Origin: DASYXT01 sp035934555 | Lineage (GTDB): Bacteria > Verrucomicrobiota > Verrucomicrobiia > Limisphaerales > UBA8199 | Direction of reading: 5' to 3' | Assembly (NCBI GenBank): GCA_035934555.1 | Contig: DASYXT010000085.1 | Span: 1-64,000 of the forward strand | Length of the DNA stretch: 64,000 nucleotides | In this document: positions 51,486-60,438 of the stretch, in pieces | Layout of the letters: the number at the start of each line of letters is the position of its first letter | Position numbering within the stretch: position 1 is the stretch's first letter | The notes under the pieces: model-generated | The model's input: the letters and a program-made list of their open reading frames with translations, nothing else | Databases searched by the model: none | What the model was told of the DNA's origin: nothing | Translations under genes and position numbers: made by a program

Positions 51486-52601
51486 ATGAACCGCATAAGC
51501 ACCTTGAGAGGCAAAAAATGGCTGGTCGGGTTTTGGATGGCGCTCCTCCTGGCGGCGCATGGTGCCAGCCCCGCCCGTGCCCAATATGCCGGGTCCCAGG
51601 CCTGCCAGGAATGCCACAGCGGCATCTACGGGACCTGGAACGCCACCCCGCACTTTGCTGCCAGCGTCGGTTGCGAGAGTTGCCATGGGCCGGCGGCGGC
51701 GCACGCGGCGGATTACTCAGACCCAACGGTGCTGCCCACCGTGGATACGCTGGGAACAGTTTGCGGCAATTGCCACACCGGCGCGCAACATCCTTACTTC
51801 ACCGAATGGAGCAGCAGCGCACACAAGACGGTTTCGGTGGGTTGCCCCACCTGCCACGATCCGCATGCGACGCACACCTGGACCAACGTGCTGACCGCAC
51901 GGCGCTACACCGATCAACTCAGGTCGGTGATGGTCTCGACCAACAATTATGTTAACGCGACTCCCGGCGTCACTTCGCCCAACGTGAATCTCTGCGCCCA
52001 GTGTCACAATCACCACGGCGCATCCTGGACTAACACGGCGGCGGCGCCGGTCACGCCGCAGTTCAACATGCTGCTGGGAGCGGTGGGCGAATTCACCAAC
52101 GGCTCGGCGAGATATGCGCCGGCGATGCACGCGTGGTTGACCAACCAATGCGTCTATTGCCACATGGCGACTGCGCCCTACCAGGGCGCCACTCAGCCGG
52201 CCGTCACCGGGCATAAGTTCACGGTGCAGCTATACGGTCAATGCCTGGCGTGCCACCCGCAGCCGCAGCCGCTGCTGCAGTTTGTGATGGGCGCAGTGAC
52301 CAACCGATTGCTGACGGTGAAGTACGAGCTGGACCAATGGGCGCTGACCAAAGCGCCCTCGACCTTGCGAACCAAGTACGGCCGGCGCGCGTGGGAGTAC
52401 AGCACGCCCGGCGAGTTATCGCCGGGCGGAGCGGGCCCGACGGCGGCGGAACAAGCGCAGATCCCAGTCACCATCCGCAAAGCGCGCTTTAATCTGTACT
52501 TAGTCCAACATGATGGCAGCGGCGGCGCTCACAACGGGCCACACTTCATCGACTTGTTGGATGCCGCGCAGACCTGGGTAGAAACCGAGTTGAGGAGATA
52601 A
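51486..52601 (+). CDS. Seven-haem c-type cytochrome, exported
   Basis: A 371-aa exported cytochrome. The signal peptide (residues about 10-32, LVGFWMALLLAAHGASPARA) is followed by seven CXXCH haem motifs at Cys40, 63, 93, 120, 170, 222 and 253 (for example CQECH, CESCH, CGNCH). Many additional His residues can be distal ligands. It resembles cytochrome c554/NrfB-type multihaem proteins in general layout. The gene is first in a three-gene run with an MtrA/DmsE-like cytochrome and an MtrB-like porin, 4 bases before the next start. It is expected to carry electrons in the periplasm. Confidence 0.93.
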   Translation: MNRISTLRGKKWLVGFWMALLLAAHGASPARAQYAGSQACQECHSGIYGTWNATPHFAASVGCESCHGPAAAHAADYSDPTVLPTVDTLGTVCGNCHTGAQHPYFTEWSSSAHKTVSVGCPTCHDPHATHTWTNVLTARRYTDQLRSVMVSTNNYVNATPGVTSPNVNLCAQCHNHHGASWTNTAAAPVTPQFNMLLGAVGEFTNGSARYAPAMHAWLTNQCVYCHMATAPYQGATQPAVTGHKFTVQLYGQCLACHPQPQPLLQFVMGAVTNRLLTVKYELDQWALTKAPSTLRTKYGRRAWEYSTPGELSPGGAGPTAAEQAQIPVTIRKARFNLYLVQHDGSGGAHNGPHFIDLLDAAQTWVETELRR

Positions 52602-52605
52602 TGCC

Positions 52606-53493
52606 ATGCCGACGAGAAAACGTTTGAAGGGGCAACTTTGGGTTCGGTGGCAGACGAGAAAGCGCCCGAAGAGGGGCGGTATGCGGGTGTGGCTGGCGGG
52701 CGCCTGCAGCCTGGCACTAATGATTGTGTTGGTGGCGTGTCAGAGTGTGCATCGGGCGGTGGTGGTGTTGCCGAACGTGCCCGGGGCGAAGTACATCGGC
52801 TCGAGTGAATGCGAACAGTGCCATGACGAAATCTACCGAAATTTCGCGACGGCGGATCATGCGCGCCTGATTGCCGCCGGTCCGAACGCGCTGGGCGCCG
52901 GTTGTGAATCGTGTCATGGCCCGGCGAGCCTGCACTCCGATTCGGGCGGCGAGGTCAAACCGCCTTACAGCTTCACTGCCGGCCGAGCCCAGACCAGCAG
53001 TTATGGGGCGCGCACAGCCGTCAACCCGCCCCGCTCGAAGGAAACGGTTTGTTATCAGTGCCACGCCGATGTCCGCGCCCAGTTCAGTCTGCCCAGCCAC
53101 CATCCAGTGCCCGAAGGTCACATGACCTGCACGGATTGCCATTCGCCACACAAAGGGCAGATCTTTACGGCCGGCGGTATGGCGCTGATGTCAGCCAACG
53201 AAGGATGTCTGCGGTGCCATCCCGCCCAGCAAGGGCCGCACGTATTCGAGCACGAAGCACTCCGCGAAGGCTGCACTTCCTGTCACAAAGTCCATGGCTC
53301 GGTCAATGCGAAGCTGCTGACCGAACGCGACGCCAACCTGTGTCTCAAATGCCATTTCCAGCAAATCAGTAACGGCCGGATACTGATCGGCGGGTCGGAC
53401 CATACGGTGCGACTGCAGCAGGGCACCTGCTGGACGGCGGGTTGTCACGAAGCGGTTCACGGCTCACGAGTTAGCCCCTCATTGCGTTTCTAA
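52606..53493 (+). CDS. Multihaem cytochrome, MtrA/DmsE-like, predicted lipoprotein
   Basis: A 295-aa exported cytochrome with seven CXXCH motifs (Cys69, 100, 149, 175, 201, 223, 246) and an eighth unusual site CWTAGCH (CX4CH, Cys275-Cys280). Haem pairs are spaced as in MtrA/DmsE proteins (for example PEGHMTCTDCHSPHKG and REGCTSCHKVHG). The helix LALMIVLVACQ carries a lipobox (LVAC). A basic N-terminus precedes it; a start at 52681 would give a conventional lipoprotein signal. The chosen ATG has GAGGAG 8 bases upstream. It should sit at, or inside, the outer-membrane porin encoded next. Confidence 0.92.
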   Translation: MPTRKRLKGQLWVRWQTRKRPKRGGMRVWLAGACSLALMIVLVACQSVHRAVVVLPNVPGAKYIGSSECEQCHDEIYRNFATADHARLIAAGPNALGAGCESCHGPASLHSDSGGEVKPPYSFTAGRAQTSSYGARTAVNPPRSKETVCYQCHADVRAQFSLPSHHPVPEGHMTCTDCHSPHKGQIFTAGGMALMSANEGCLRCHPAQQGPHVFEHEALREGCTSCHKVHGSVNAKLLTERDANLCLKCHFQQISNGRILIGGSDHTVRLQQGTCWTAGCHEAVHGSRVSPSLRF

Positions 53494-53516
53494 TCACCCC
53501 ACACCTGCGCACTCTC

Positions 53517-55709
53517 ATGAAGGCAACCCGGTTTTCCCTGGCAACGGTCCGCTGGTCCGGTGTCGTGAGTCTGACCCTGGCTCTGACGTGGGCGTCTAAC
53601 GGCGCGGAGACGAACGCTCCACCCGTTGCAACAACCAACGCCCCACCCGCGGCCGTAACCAACGCGCCGGCCAAACCGCCGCCGCCGCCCATGAAACCCG
53701 AGGAGATGTTCGAGGGTGGGACCAAGAGCTACGACAATTGGATCGAGCTGTCAGGCGGCAGCTTCTTCCTCAGCGGCAATCACGCATCCTTCGAGCACCA
53801 GCAACAGTCCACCTTTGGCCCTTTCGGTGGGATTGAAGACCTGCATTACCAGGGCAGCCCATCGAAAGGAACCACCTTCACGCTGGACGGGCACTCGATC
53901 TTCGACCAGCACGATTACCTGCTGAACATGTCCCTGCAGAAGGAGAAACTTGGCTATGTTAAGCTTTCGGTGAGCGAGTTCCGCACCTGGTACGATGGCA
54001 ACGGCGGCGATTATCCGCCAACGGGCATTTATTATTCACTTTCGCCCGACGCGCTGGCCGTGGATCGCCAAAACATTTCGCTCGAAGCCGGCCTGACGCT
54101 GGACAAGCTGCCCAAGGTGGTGTTGAAGTACAATCACTCGAGCCGCGACGGGGAAAAGGATTCGACCAGTTGGGCGATGACGCATCCGGCGCCCGGGGTT
54201 ACTCAGGGACTTAGCCCGTCCTTTTATGACCTGAATGAAACCAGCGACACTTTCAGCATCGACGTGACGCACCATATCAAGGCAACGGATTTGGGAGCGG
54301 GGCTCTCTTACACCCATGGGAAGGTGGATGACTCCTTGAACAGCGACCGGTTCCCTGGAGAGCTTTTCGAACAGAAAGTTACTAACCAGCAAGGCACCAC
54401 CTATGACCTGTTCAACGTCCATGCTTATACCGAGACCTGGCTCAAGAAGAACCTCGAGCTTTCCACCGGGTTTGCCTATTCGGACCTGGATAACACCTAT
54501 TTGGGGAGCCGGATTTACGGCTCGGATTTCGGGCTCGGGTACGTGCCCAACCCGTTGCAGACCGATTTCGGCTATTTCAATTTGAACGGCGGCTCGCGCC
54601 TGGACGAATACGTGGTGGACTTGAACCTGATGTACAAGCCAACACCAGTTGTGCGCGTGATCCCTTCGCTGCGCGTGCAGTATGACGAGACGGATGCCAA
54701 CGCCGGCGGGATGGAGACGCTGATGAGCGACACCCCCACGGCATTCTCGGCCAGTGGCAACGACCGCGAACTGGATGTGCGCGAGCGCTTGGACGTGCTG
54801 TATAGCGGCATCACTAACTGGGTGTTATACGCGCGGGGTGAGTTGGATGAAGGCAGCGGCGACCTGACCGAGACGGGCGGCCTGGTGCAGATGCCGCTCT
54901 TCTCGCAATTCGGCTCATCGCTGGTGGGCCGTCTGCCGGTTCAGTTAGCCAGCGACGATACCCGCCTGTTTCAAAAATATAGCGCCGGCGCGCGCTGGTA
55001 TCCGACCCGGCGCCTCGTGCTGGATGCGGGCGCCTACTACAAAGACGAGCATTATAATTACACCTACGAGCAAGACAGCACCCCGAATAACAGCTTTACC
55101 CGCTACCCCGGCTACCTGCTGATGCAGGATTTCCAGACCTCCGACGGCAATGTGCGCCTGACGTGGCGGCCGCTGCAGAATGTGAGCCTCAACACGCGTT
55201 ACGAGCTCCAGTATTCCACCATCCACACCCGGCCCGACCCGGTTTCAACCCTCGGCGAGGTGGAATCCTCGACTATGCTCAGTCATATCATTTCGGAGGA
55301 CGTGACCTGGACACCCTGGTCACGCCTCTACTTACAGGCCGGTTTAAACTATGTCCTGAGTCAGACCAAAACACCGGCCTCGGGTTACACGCAGGCCATC
55401 CTCAACTCGCAAAACAATTATTGGATGCTTAATTTTTCGTCGGGCTTTGTCGTCGATGACCGGACGGACCTGAAGCTTTCGTACTTCTATTACCAGGCTG
55501 ATGACTACCAGGATATCGCGCTGGAGGGTGTGCCGTATGGCGCGGGCGGACAAGAACACGGTGTGACCGCCACGCTCACCCGCCGTCTGCGCCAAAACGT
55601 GCGCCTGATGCTGCGCTACGGGTTTTTCCACTATGCCGACGTGCTGTATGGCGGCAACGCCAACTTCGACGCGCACATGGTGTACACCAGCTTGCAGTAC
55701 CGCTTTTAA
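53517..55709 (+). CDS. MtrB/PioB-like outer-membrane beta-barrel
   Basis: A 730-aa outer-membrane porin of the electron-conduit type. A signal peptide (LATVRWSGVVSLTLALTW) and a Pro/Ala-rich linker (NAPPVATTNAPPAAVTNA) precede a long barrel of alternating strands with many Tyr and Gly (for example SRLYLQAGLNYVLSQTK). It ends HMVYTSLQYRF, with the terminal aromatic residue of outer-membrane proteins. The length fits MtrB/PioB, which hold a multihaem cytochrome in the pore. It starts 23 bases after the cytochrome gene. No extracellular MtrC/OmcA-like cytochrome is seen. Confidence 0.9.
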   Translation: MKATRFSLATVRWSGVVSLTLALTWASNGAETNAPPVATTNAPPAAVTNAPAKPPPPPMKPEEMFEGGTKSYDNWIELSGGSFFLSGNHASFEHQQQSTFGPFGGIEDLHYQGSPSKGTTFTLDGHSIFDQHDYLLNMSLQKEKLGYVKLSVSEFRTWYDGNGGDYPPTGIYYSLSPDALAVDRQNISLEAGLTLDKLPKVVLKYNHSSRDGEKDSTSWAMTHPAPGVTQGLSPSFYDLNETSDTFSIDVTHHIKATDLGAGLSYTHGKVDDSLNSDRFPGELFEQKVTNQQGTTYDLFNVHAYTETWLKKNLELSTGFAYSDLDNTYLGSRIYGSDFGLGYVPNPLQTDFGYFNLNGGSRLDEYVVDLNLMYKPTPVVRVIPSLRVQYDETDANAGGMETLMSDTPTAFSASGNDRELDVRERLDVLYSGITNWVLYARGELDEGSGDLTETGGLVQMPLFSQFGSSLVGRLPVQLASDDTRLFQKYSAGARWYPTRRLVLDAGAYYKDEHYNYTYEQDSTPNNSFTRYPGYLLMQDFQTSDGNVRLTWRPLQNVSLNTRYELQYSTIHTRPDPVSTLGEVESSTMLSHIISEDVTWTPWSRLYLQAGLNYVLSQTKTPASGYTQAILNSQNNYWMLNFSSGFVVDDRTDLKLSYFYYQADDYQDIALEGVPYGAGGQEHGVTATLTRRLRQNVRLMLRYGFFHYADVLYGGNANFDAHMVYTSLQYRF

Positions 55710-55794
55710 GGACGCGGCAGCGGGCGGGGACCTCTTGTGCGTTGTCCGGCCAGCAATCAGCTTCACCCGTTCGATACAACGCTCTACAGGCTCT

Positions 55795-56568
55795 TTAGCG
55801 CGGTCCGTACCCCGCGACGGGTTTACCATCCGGGCCGAGTTTATTGCAGGCCCAGAGCAGGCCGCGGGTGACCAGGTCCAAATAAACCGGCATCGACATC
55901 GTTTCCGGGCTGTGGCCCATGGTGGTGCCAAAAATCCGGCCGCGCCCGCAGGTGTTAAGCCAGACGCATACGTGCTCGGCGCCTTTCTCGCCAATGCCCT
56001 TGGCCAACGGCACACAATCCGACCATAACTTGCGAATCTGATACAGTTCGTCCTCCGGGTCGGTCCACTCGGTGGGGAATCCGTGCATGACCGGGTCGCC
56101 GGGTTTGAGATTGATGACCTGGAACGTGCGGCGCCGCTCGTGTGCGTAGGAACTGACACCGAGCACCTGGCGCCAGGCATCCGTCGGCGCCATCCGATAA
56201 CTATGTATGCTGCAATGCAGGACCACCGCCGGGACCCCGTTGCTGTGAGCGGCCGCGATGCGCCCGACAAATGCCACGTTGGTGACATACCCGAAGCATT
56301 CGTTGTGCACGACCACGTCATAACCCTTGGCCCAATCGGCATTGGTATAAATGCTGACCTCATGGGTGCGGGTGTCGCCCCCTTCCTGGACGATGGTCCA
56401 GGTGACGTTGGCACGCGCGGAGATGCCCTCGGTCAGGATTTTCTTCTGCGCGTCGTAATCATGGCAGCAGCCGCCGGTAATCAGGAGCGCGCGCAAAGGC
56501 GGCGCAGCCAAGCCGGATACCGCGGGCAGGAGTAAAAGAGCAACGAGCAACGCGAACAGTTTTTTCAT
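55795..56568 (-). CDS. ThuA-like exported protein
   Basis: A 257-aa protein with a signal peptide (LFALLVALLLLPAVSGLAA) and a ThuA-type glutamine-amidotransferase-like fold: ALLITGGCCHDYDAQKKILT, YDVVVHNECFGYVTN and VVLHCSIHSYR. Members of this family were tied to trehalose use and later to sugar modification, but the biochemical function is uncertain. It converges on the porin gene with an 85-base gap. Confidence 0.9.
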   Translation of the reverse strand: MKKLFALLVALLLLPAVSGLAAPPLRALLITGGCCHDYDAQKKILTEGISARANVTWTIVQEGGDTRTHEVSIYTNADWAKGYDVVVHNECFGYVTNVAFVGRIAAAHSNGVPAVVLHCSIHSYRMAPTDAWRQVLGVSSYAHERRRTFQVINLKPGDPVMHGFPTEWTDPEDELYQIRKLWSDCVPLAKGIGEKGAEHVCVWLNTCGRGRIFGTTMGHSPETMSMPVYLDLVTRGLLWACNKLGPDGKPVAGYGPR

Positions 56569-56683
56569 ACGTCACAGAGTTTAGTCGAGGTATTATGGCG
56601 AGCGGTGTGCGGAAGGTCCACGGAAGTGTTCATGGCGCAACCATCGACCAGCGGACGCCCGGCGCCAAACAAAAAATGTCGAG

Positions 56684-57796
56684 TCACAATGTGCGCCGAA
56701 ATAACCACGTTGCGGCGCCCATTGCCAGCACCGTGAAGATCAGCAGGTATCCCAGGTCGGGCAGGATCGGCCCAATCCCGGTGTTCTTTAGCAACAATTC
56801 CTTGAACCCGTGCACGGCGTAGGTGAAGGGGTCCACCGAGGCGATCGCCTTCATCCAGTTGGGAAAGCCCTGGATTGGGTACACCGCGCCGCTGGGGAAA
56901 AACAGGACCGTGTTGAGCACGCCGAAGATCGCGCGAGGCACCAGCGGATCGCTGACGCGTACCATCAGCAGGAACATCATGCTGATGAGCGCCAGGGCGG
57001 TCGTGATCACCAGTAACAGCATCCGGGCGAGCCGGAAGGGGTTTAGCGGATCAGGAATGCCGGCGATCAGCGAACCAAACGTGACCAGCACCAACCCGGC
57101 GATGATGGCTTTGGCGGCGCCGGAAAGGTTAAACCCCAAAATGAGCTCGAACTTGGTGATGGGAGTGACCAGGTACCCTTCGTGCAACCCGCGGGCTTTG
57201 TCGTCGATGTAAATGATGCCGCCGCCGATCATCGCCGACACGAAAATGGCCAACACGATGGTGCCCGGCAGCAAGAACTGGATGTAGGGCACGTACGGAT
57301 AAACTTCCACTACCGCGAGGGTCGCCTTGCTCACCAGGTGCGGGGATGGGGAAGGTTGATTGTAGGCCTGGAGCAGGCCGTTAAGCGACCCTTCGAGCGC
57401 GGAGGAGGCAAATTGATCGGTGTTGTCCTCGACCAAGGCGAATTGCGGGACGGTACCGGCGAGCACTTTGCGCGAGAAGCGCGGCGGGATTTGCAGCAGC
57501 CCTTGGATTTTGCCCGAACGGAGGTCGCTCAGCGCCCGGCTCTGGTCGCTGTAAGCGACCGTATCGAACGTGCGGGCATTGGCGGCAATGGCTTGGAACA
57601 TTTCCTTCAGTTTGACCGCCGGCACTCCGTGGTCGTAATCGACGACACCGACGGTCAGGTGTTTTACTTTGCCGCCGAAGGCGTAACCCAGCACGACCAG
57701 TTGGACCAGCGGCATGATCATCGAGACGATGATCAAGGCCGGACTGCGGCGGAACCGGCGCAGGTCGCGTTCGATGATAGCCAGAATGCGGTTCAT
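56684..57796 (-). CDS. ABC-2 type export permease
   Basis: A 370-aa membrane protein with six predicted helices. It starts MNRILAIIERDLRRFRRSPA and has a large extracytoplasmic loop (about 50-180), then helices such as LLPGTIVLAIFVSAMIGGGI and LLLVITTALALISMMFLLM. LFFPSGAVYPIQGFPNWMKA is typical of DrrB/YhhJ-type permeases. It follows the ATPase gene by 7 bases. ATG at 57796 is chosen, because the longer version adds a charged non-membrane segment. Confidence 0.92.
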   Translation of the reverse strand: MNRILAIIERDLRRFRRSPALIIVSMIMPLVQLVVLGYAFGGKVKHLTVGVVDYDHGVPAVKLKEMFQAIAANARTFDTVAYSDQSRALSDLRSGKIQGLLQIPPRFSRKVLAGTVPQFALVEDNTDQFASSALEGSLNGLLQAYNQPSPSPHLVSKATLAVVEVYPYVPYIQFLLPGTIVLAIFVSAMIGGGIIYIDDKARGLHEGYLVTPITKFELILGFNLSGAAKAIIAGLVLVTFGSLIAGIPDPLNPFRLARMLLLVITTALALISMMFLLMVRVSDPLVPRAIFGVLNTVLFFPSGAVYPIQGFPNWMKAIASVDPFTYAVHGFKELLLKNTGIGPILPDLGYLLIFTVLAMGAATWLFRRTL

Positions 57797-57803
57797 GCGC
57801 AGG

Positions 57804-58793
57804 TCATCGGCGGTCGTACATGAACGCGGAGCTATAAGAGGCCGCGGATTGCAGCGCATCGCGCAGTTGGTGCCCGGTGTAATGCAGGAACACGTCGTCG
57901 AGCGTTGTGCTTTGGACTGACAGAGACGTCAGCGCGATGCCCGCGGCTCGCGCGGTTTCCATCAGCGCCAGGGCGGTGCGCGGGCCGTTGTGCGACGAGA
58001 TGCGGAATACGTGGTCCTGGGACGTCACCTCGGCGACCTCGGGCAGCCCCTTCAAGGTTCCGAGCCAATCCGCGGGAGCGTCGGCGAAGCTGACTTCGAG
58101 GATGTTCTGGCCTGGAATGGAGGCTTTTAGTTTCAGGGGCGAGTCCAGCGCGACCAACTTGCCGTGATCAATTATGGCGATGCGATCACAAAGCTTGTCG
58201 GCTTCATCCATATAATGGGTGGTGACCAGGATGGTGAGATCGCGTTCCCGCTGCAGCCGCGTCAGCATCTCCCAAACAGCGACGCGCGACACTGGGTCCA
58301 GCCCGGTAGTTGGTTCATCGAGAAAGAAGAGCTTGGGTTCGTGCACCAGGCCGCGGGCGATTTCCAGCCGGCGGCGCATACCACCGGAGAACATCTTGAC
58401 CGGCTTATCGGCCCAGGCCTCGAGGTCCACCGCCTTGAGCAACTCCGGGATGGTGCGCTGGCGGCGCTCCCGCGGAATACCATACAGCTTGGCGAAAATT
58501 CCCAGGTTCTCCTCCGCGCTCAGATCGAGGTCGGAGGTCATCGCTTGGGGGATGACGCCAATGGCCTGCCGCACCGCGTTCGCCTCGCGCAGGATGTCGT
58601 GCCCGTGAATGCGCGCGGTGCCCGAGGAGGGCGGCACCAGCGTGGTCAGCATGCGGATGAGGGTCGATTTGCCGGCGCCATTCGGGCCGAGCAAGCCAAA
58701 AACCTCACCGTGCTCGACGGTGAAGCTCAGCGCGTCCACAGCGGTGAACTCGCCGAAACGCTTGGTCAGGTTTTCGACTTCAACTTCGGCCAT
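57804..58793 (-). CDS. ABC exporter ATP-binding protein
   Basis: A 329-aa ATPase of the DrrA/CcmA type. Walker A is GPNGAGKSTLIRML, the signature FSGGMRRRLEIA, Walker B LFFLDEPTTGLD and the H-loop VTTHYMDEAD. A C-terminal extension of about 100 residues is typical. It lies between HlyD-like and permease genes. ATG at 58793 (MAEVEVENLTKRFG) is preferred; an upstream codon would add three residues. Confidence 0.95.
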   Translation of the reverse strand: MAEVEVENLTKRFGEFTAVDALSFTVEHGEVFGLLGPNGAGKSTLIRMLTTLVPPSSGTARIHGHDILREANAVRQAIGVIPQAMTSDLDLSAEENLGIFAKLYGIPRERRQRTIPELLKAVDLEAWADKPVKMFSGGMRRRLEIARGLVHEPKLFFLDEPTTGLDPVSRVAVWEMLTRLQRERDLTILVTTHYMDEADKLCDRIAIIDHGKLVALDSPLKLKASIPGQNILEVSFADAPADWLGTLKGLPEVAEVTSQDHVFRISSHNGPRTALALMETARAAGIALTSLSVQSTTLDDVFLHYTGHQLRDALQSAASYSSAFMYDRR

Positions 58794-58816
58794 ACCCGGC
58801 AACGTGTGTGTTGAAC

Positions 58817-58918
58817 GGAGCGCGGAGTTTAATCCGCAGCAGTGGGCAAGTGCTGAGCAGGCTTGCGAGTTCGGGCACGCTTGCTATGCGAGTATTGCTG
58901 CGGGCTAAAGTCCGCGCT
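58817..58918. repeat. Dispersed inverted repeat, family A, copy 2
   Basis: The arms (58817-58842 and 58895-58918) carry the same words as the copy at 6015-6105: ggagcgcgga and tccgcagcag on the left, ttgctgcg and taaagtccgcgct on the right. The two copies are diverged. It lies in the gap between the HlyD-like gene and the ATPase gene of one operon. Confidence 0.8.
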
Positions 58919-58956
58919 GCACGACCTGGTAAACACGGCAACATTCCTTTTGTAAA

Positions 58957-60012
58957 TCAATGGTGCGGCAGCGGCAGCAGCACGTAAGCGGTCATTCCCA
59001 GCGCCAAACTGCGGTCGGCGTTATCGCAGCGCAAACGAATCTCGAAGGTTTTGATGTCGCGTTTGGTCCGGCTCACATCGCGCTGCGTCGCATAATCGGC
59101 ATCCACGGCGCGGTAAAACACCGTGCCCTCCTTCAACGCTCCTGATGGCAAACGGACCTGGAACTTATCCCCGAGATGAATCAAATCGATATAAGTTTCC
59201 TCGACGTCCGCCCGCACCCAGAGCGCGTCCGGGTTAATCAGGGTCACAATCGCCTGTCCGGGATTGAGGACCTCACCCTGCAAGGCGGCGCGGATATCGA
59301 CGATACCGCTGATAGGGGCGCGCACCTCGGTGTAGCTCAGGCGCACCTCGGCCTTTTGCGTTTGGGCGTTGGCGGCGGCGTGTTGGCTGGCGGTAGCTTC
59401 CAGCGCGGCGCGCCGCACGGCGACCTGCTCGGCGGACGAGCGGGCCAAAGCCACGGCGGCCTCGGCGGCGTTGACCTGCAACCGCAACGACTCGACGCGC
59501 GCCCGGATCGCTTCATAAGTGGTCCGCGCCTGGTCATAGGCCTGGACAGGCTCGACCCCGCGGTGGTACAGGTCCTCCTCGCGCGTGAACGTTAGTCGGG
59601 CGTTTTCCAAGTCAGCCGCCGCCTGGGTCACCTGCGCCTGGGTGGCGGACAAAGTGGCTTCGGCCTGGCGGACTTGATTGGTGCTTTGCAGCTCCTGGTA
59701 TTTCAGTTCGGCTTGGGCCTGGGCGACCTGGGCGGCGTTTTGCTTGGCGCTATCGGCGTAAAACGCCACGTCCGCCTTCCATTCCTGCGGTTGGAGCAGG
59801 GCCAGCAATTGATTGGTCTGGACGAAGTCGCCCTGATTGACCAGCAGTTTTTCAATCCGCCCCTGGATTTCCGGGCTCACGATGAAATCATCCCCGCTGA
59901 CGATCCCGGTCAGCACCAACTGGCGGGCCTGCCGCGCGGTAATAAAATAGACCGCGACCGCAACTGCGACCACCGCGGCGAGTAACAGGAATAGCCTGCG
60001 TCTGCCATGCAT
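58957..60012 (-). CDS. HlyD-family adaptor of the ABC exporter
   Basis: A 351-aa periplasmic adaptor. One N-terminal helix (LLLAAVVAVAVAVYFI) is followed by a lipoyl-like domain (SPEIQGRIEKLLVNQGDFV), a long coiled-coil hairpin (about 75-210) and a beta-barrel (ISGIVDIRAALQGEV, PDALWVRADVEETYIDL). With the ATPase and permease downstream it forms a tripartite exporter similar to YbhGFSR-type systems. The substrate is unknown. Confidence 0.93.
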   Translation of the reverse strand: MHGRRRLFLLLAAVVAVAVAVYFITARQARQLVLTGIVSGDDFIVSPEIQGRIEKLLVNQGDFVQTNQLLALLQPQEWKADVAFYADSAKQNAAQVAQAQAELKYQELQSTNQVRQAEATLSATQAQVTQAAADLENARLTFTREEDLYHRGVEPVQAYDQARTTYEAIRARVESLRLQVNAAEAAVALARSSAEQVAVRRAALEATASQHAAANAQTQKAEVRLSYTEVRAPISGIVDIRAALQGEVLNPGQAIVTLINPDALWVRADVEETYIDLIHLGDKFQVRLPSGALKEGTVFYRAVDADYATQRDVSRTKRDIKTFEIRLRCDNADRSLALGMTAYVLLPLPHH

Positions 60013-60140
60013 ATCGGGCGGTCATGGTTACGGAAACGGGGGAAATGAACAGAAAAAATGAGCGGCGCCCCAGCGTTCATGCTGAACGCCCCCGGGCGCG
60101 GAGCGGCTGATGTGCGACGTTATTGCCGGGATCGAGCGCC

Positions 60141-60338
60141 ATGAAAAAGTCACACCTTATGCTGTTGATTTCAGGCGCGTTTCTCATCAGCGTGGCTCAG
60201 TTTTTTATGAGCAACCCGGCGAACATCCTGGTTAACATTTTGATGGTCGTCGTGCCCTGGGCAATTCTGCTTCGCCTTCGCGGGGGCTTATCGCGGCAAG
60301 CAATATTGAGGGGAATAGTGCCTTACATCGAAGAGTGA
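60141..60338 (+). CDS. Small two-helix membrane protein
   Basis: A 65-aa protein starting MKKSHLMLLISGAFLISVAQ with hydrophobic segments at about residues 6-22 and 29-44. It ends with a basic segment (LRLRGGLSRQ). No family is recognised. The start is the ATG at 60141. It lies 100 bases upstream of blaI and may be unrelated to it. Confidence 0.5.
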   Translation: MKKSHLMLLISGAFLISVAQFFMSNPANILVNILMVVVPWAILLRLRGGLSRQAILRGIVPYIEE

Positions 60339-60374
60339 GATGTGGGCTCCTGGTTGAGGCAAGAAATTTTTCTA

Positions 60375-60417
60375 TTGACGACTACGGATTAAGGCTGTAA
60401 TCCTTTTAAAGATTACA
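60375..60417 (+). promoter_or_regulatory. Promoter and probable BlaI operator
   Basis: TTGACG (60375-60380) and TAATCC (60398-60403) are separated by 17 bases. The -10 lies inside a perfect inverted repeat, TGTAATC (60396-60402) and GATTACA (60411-60417), separated by 8 bases. A BlaI-type repressor bound there would block RNA polymerase, giving autoregulation of blaI and the peptidase gene. Confidence 0.7.
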
Positions 60418-60438
60418 AACGTAAGCCCTGTTAAGACA

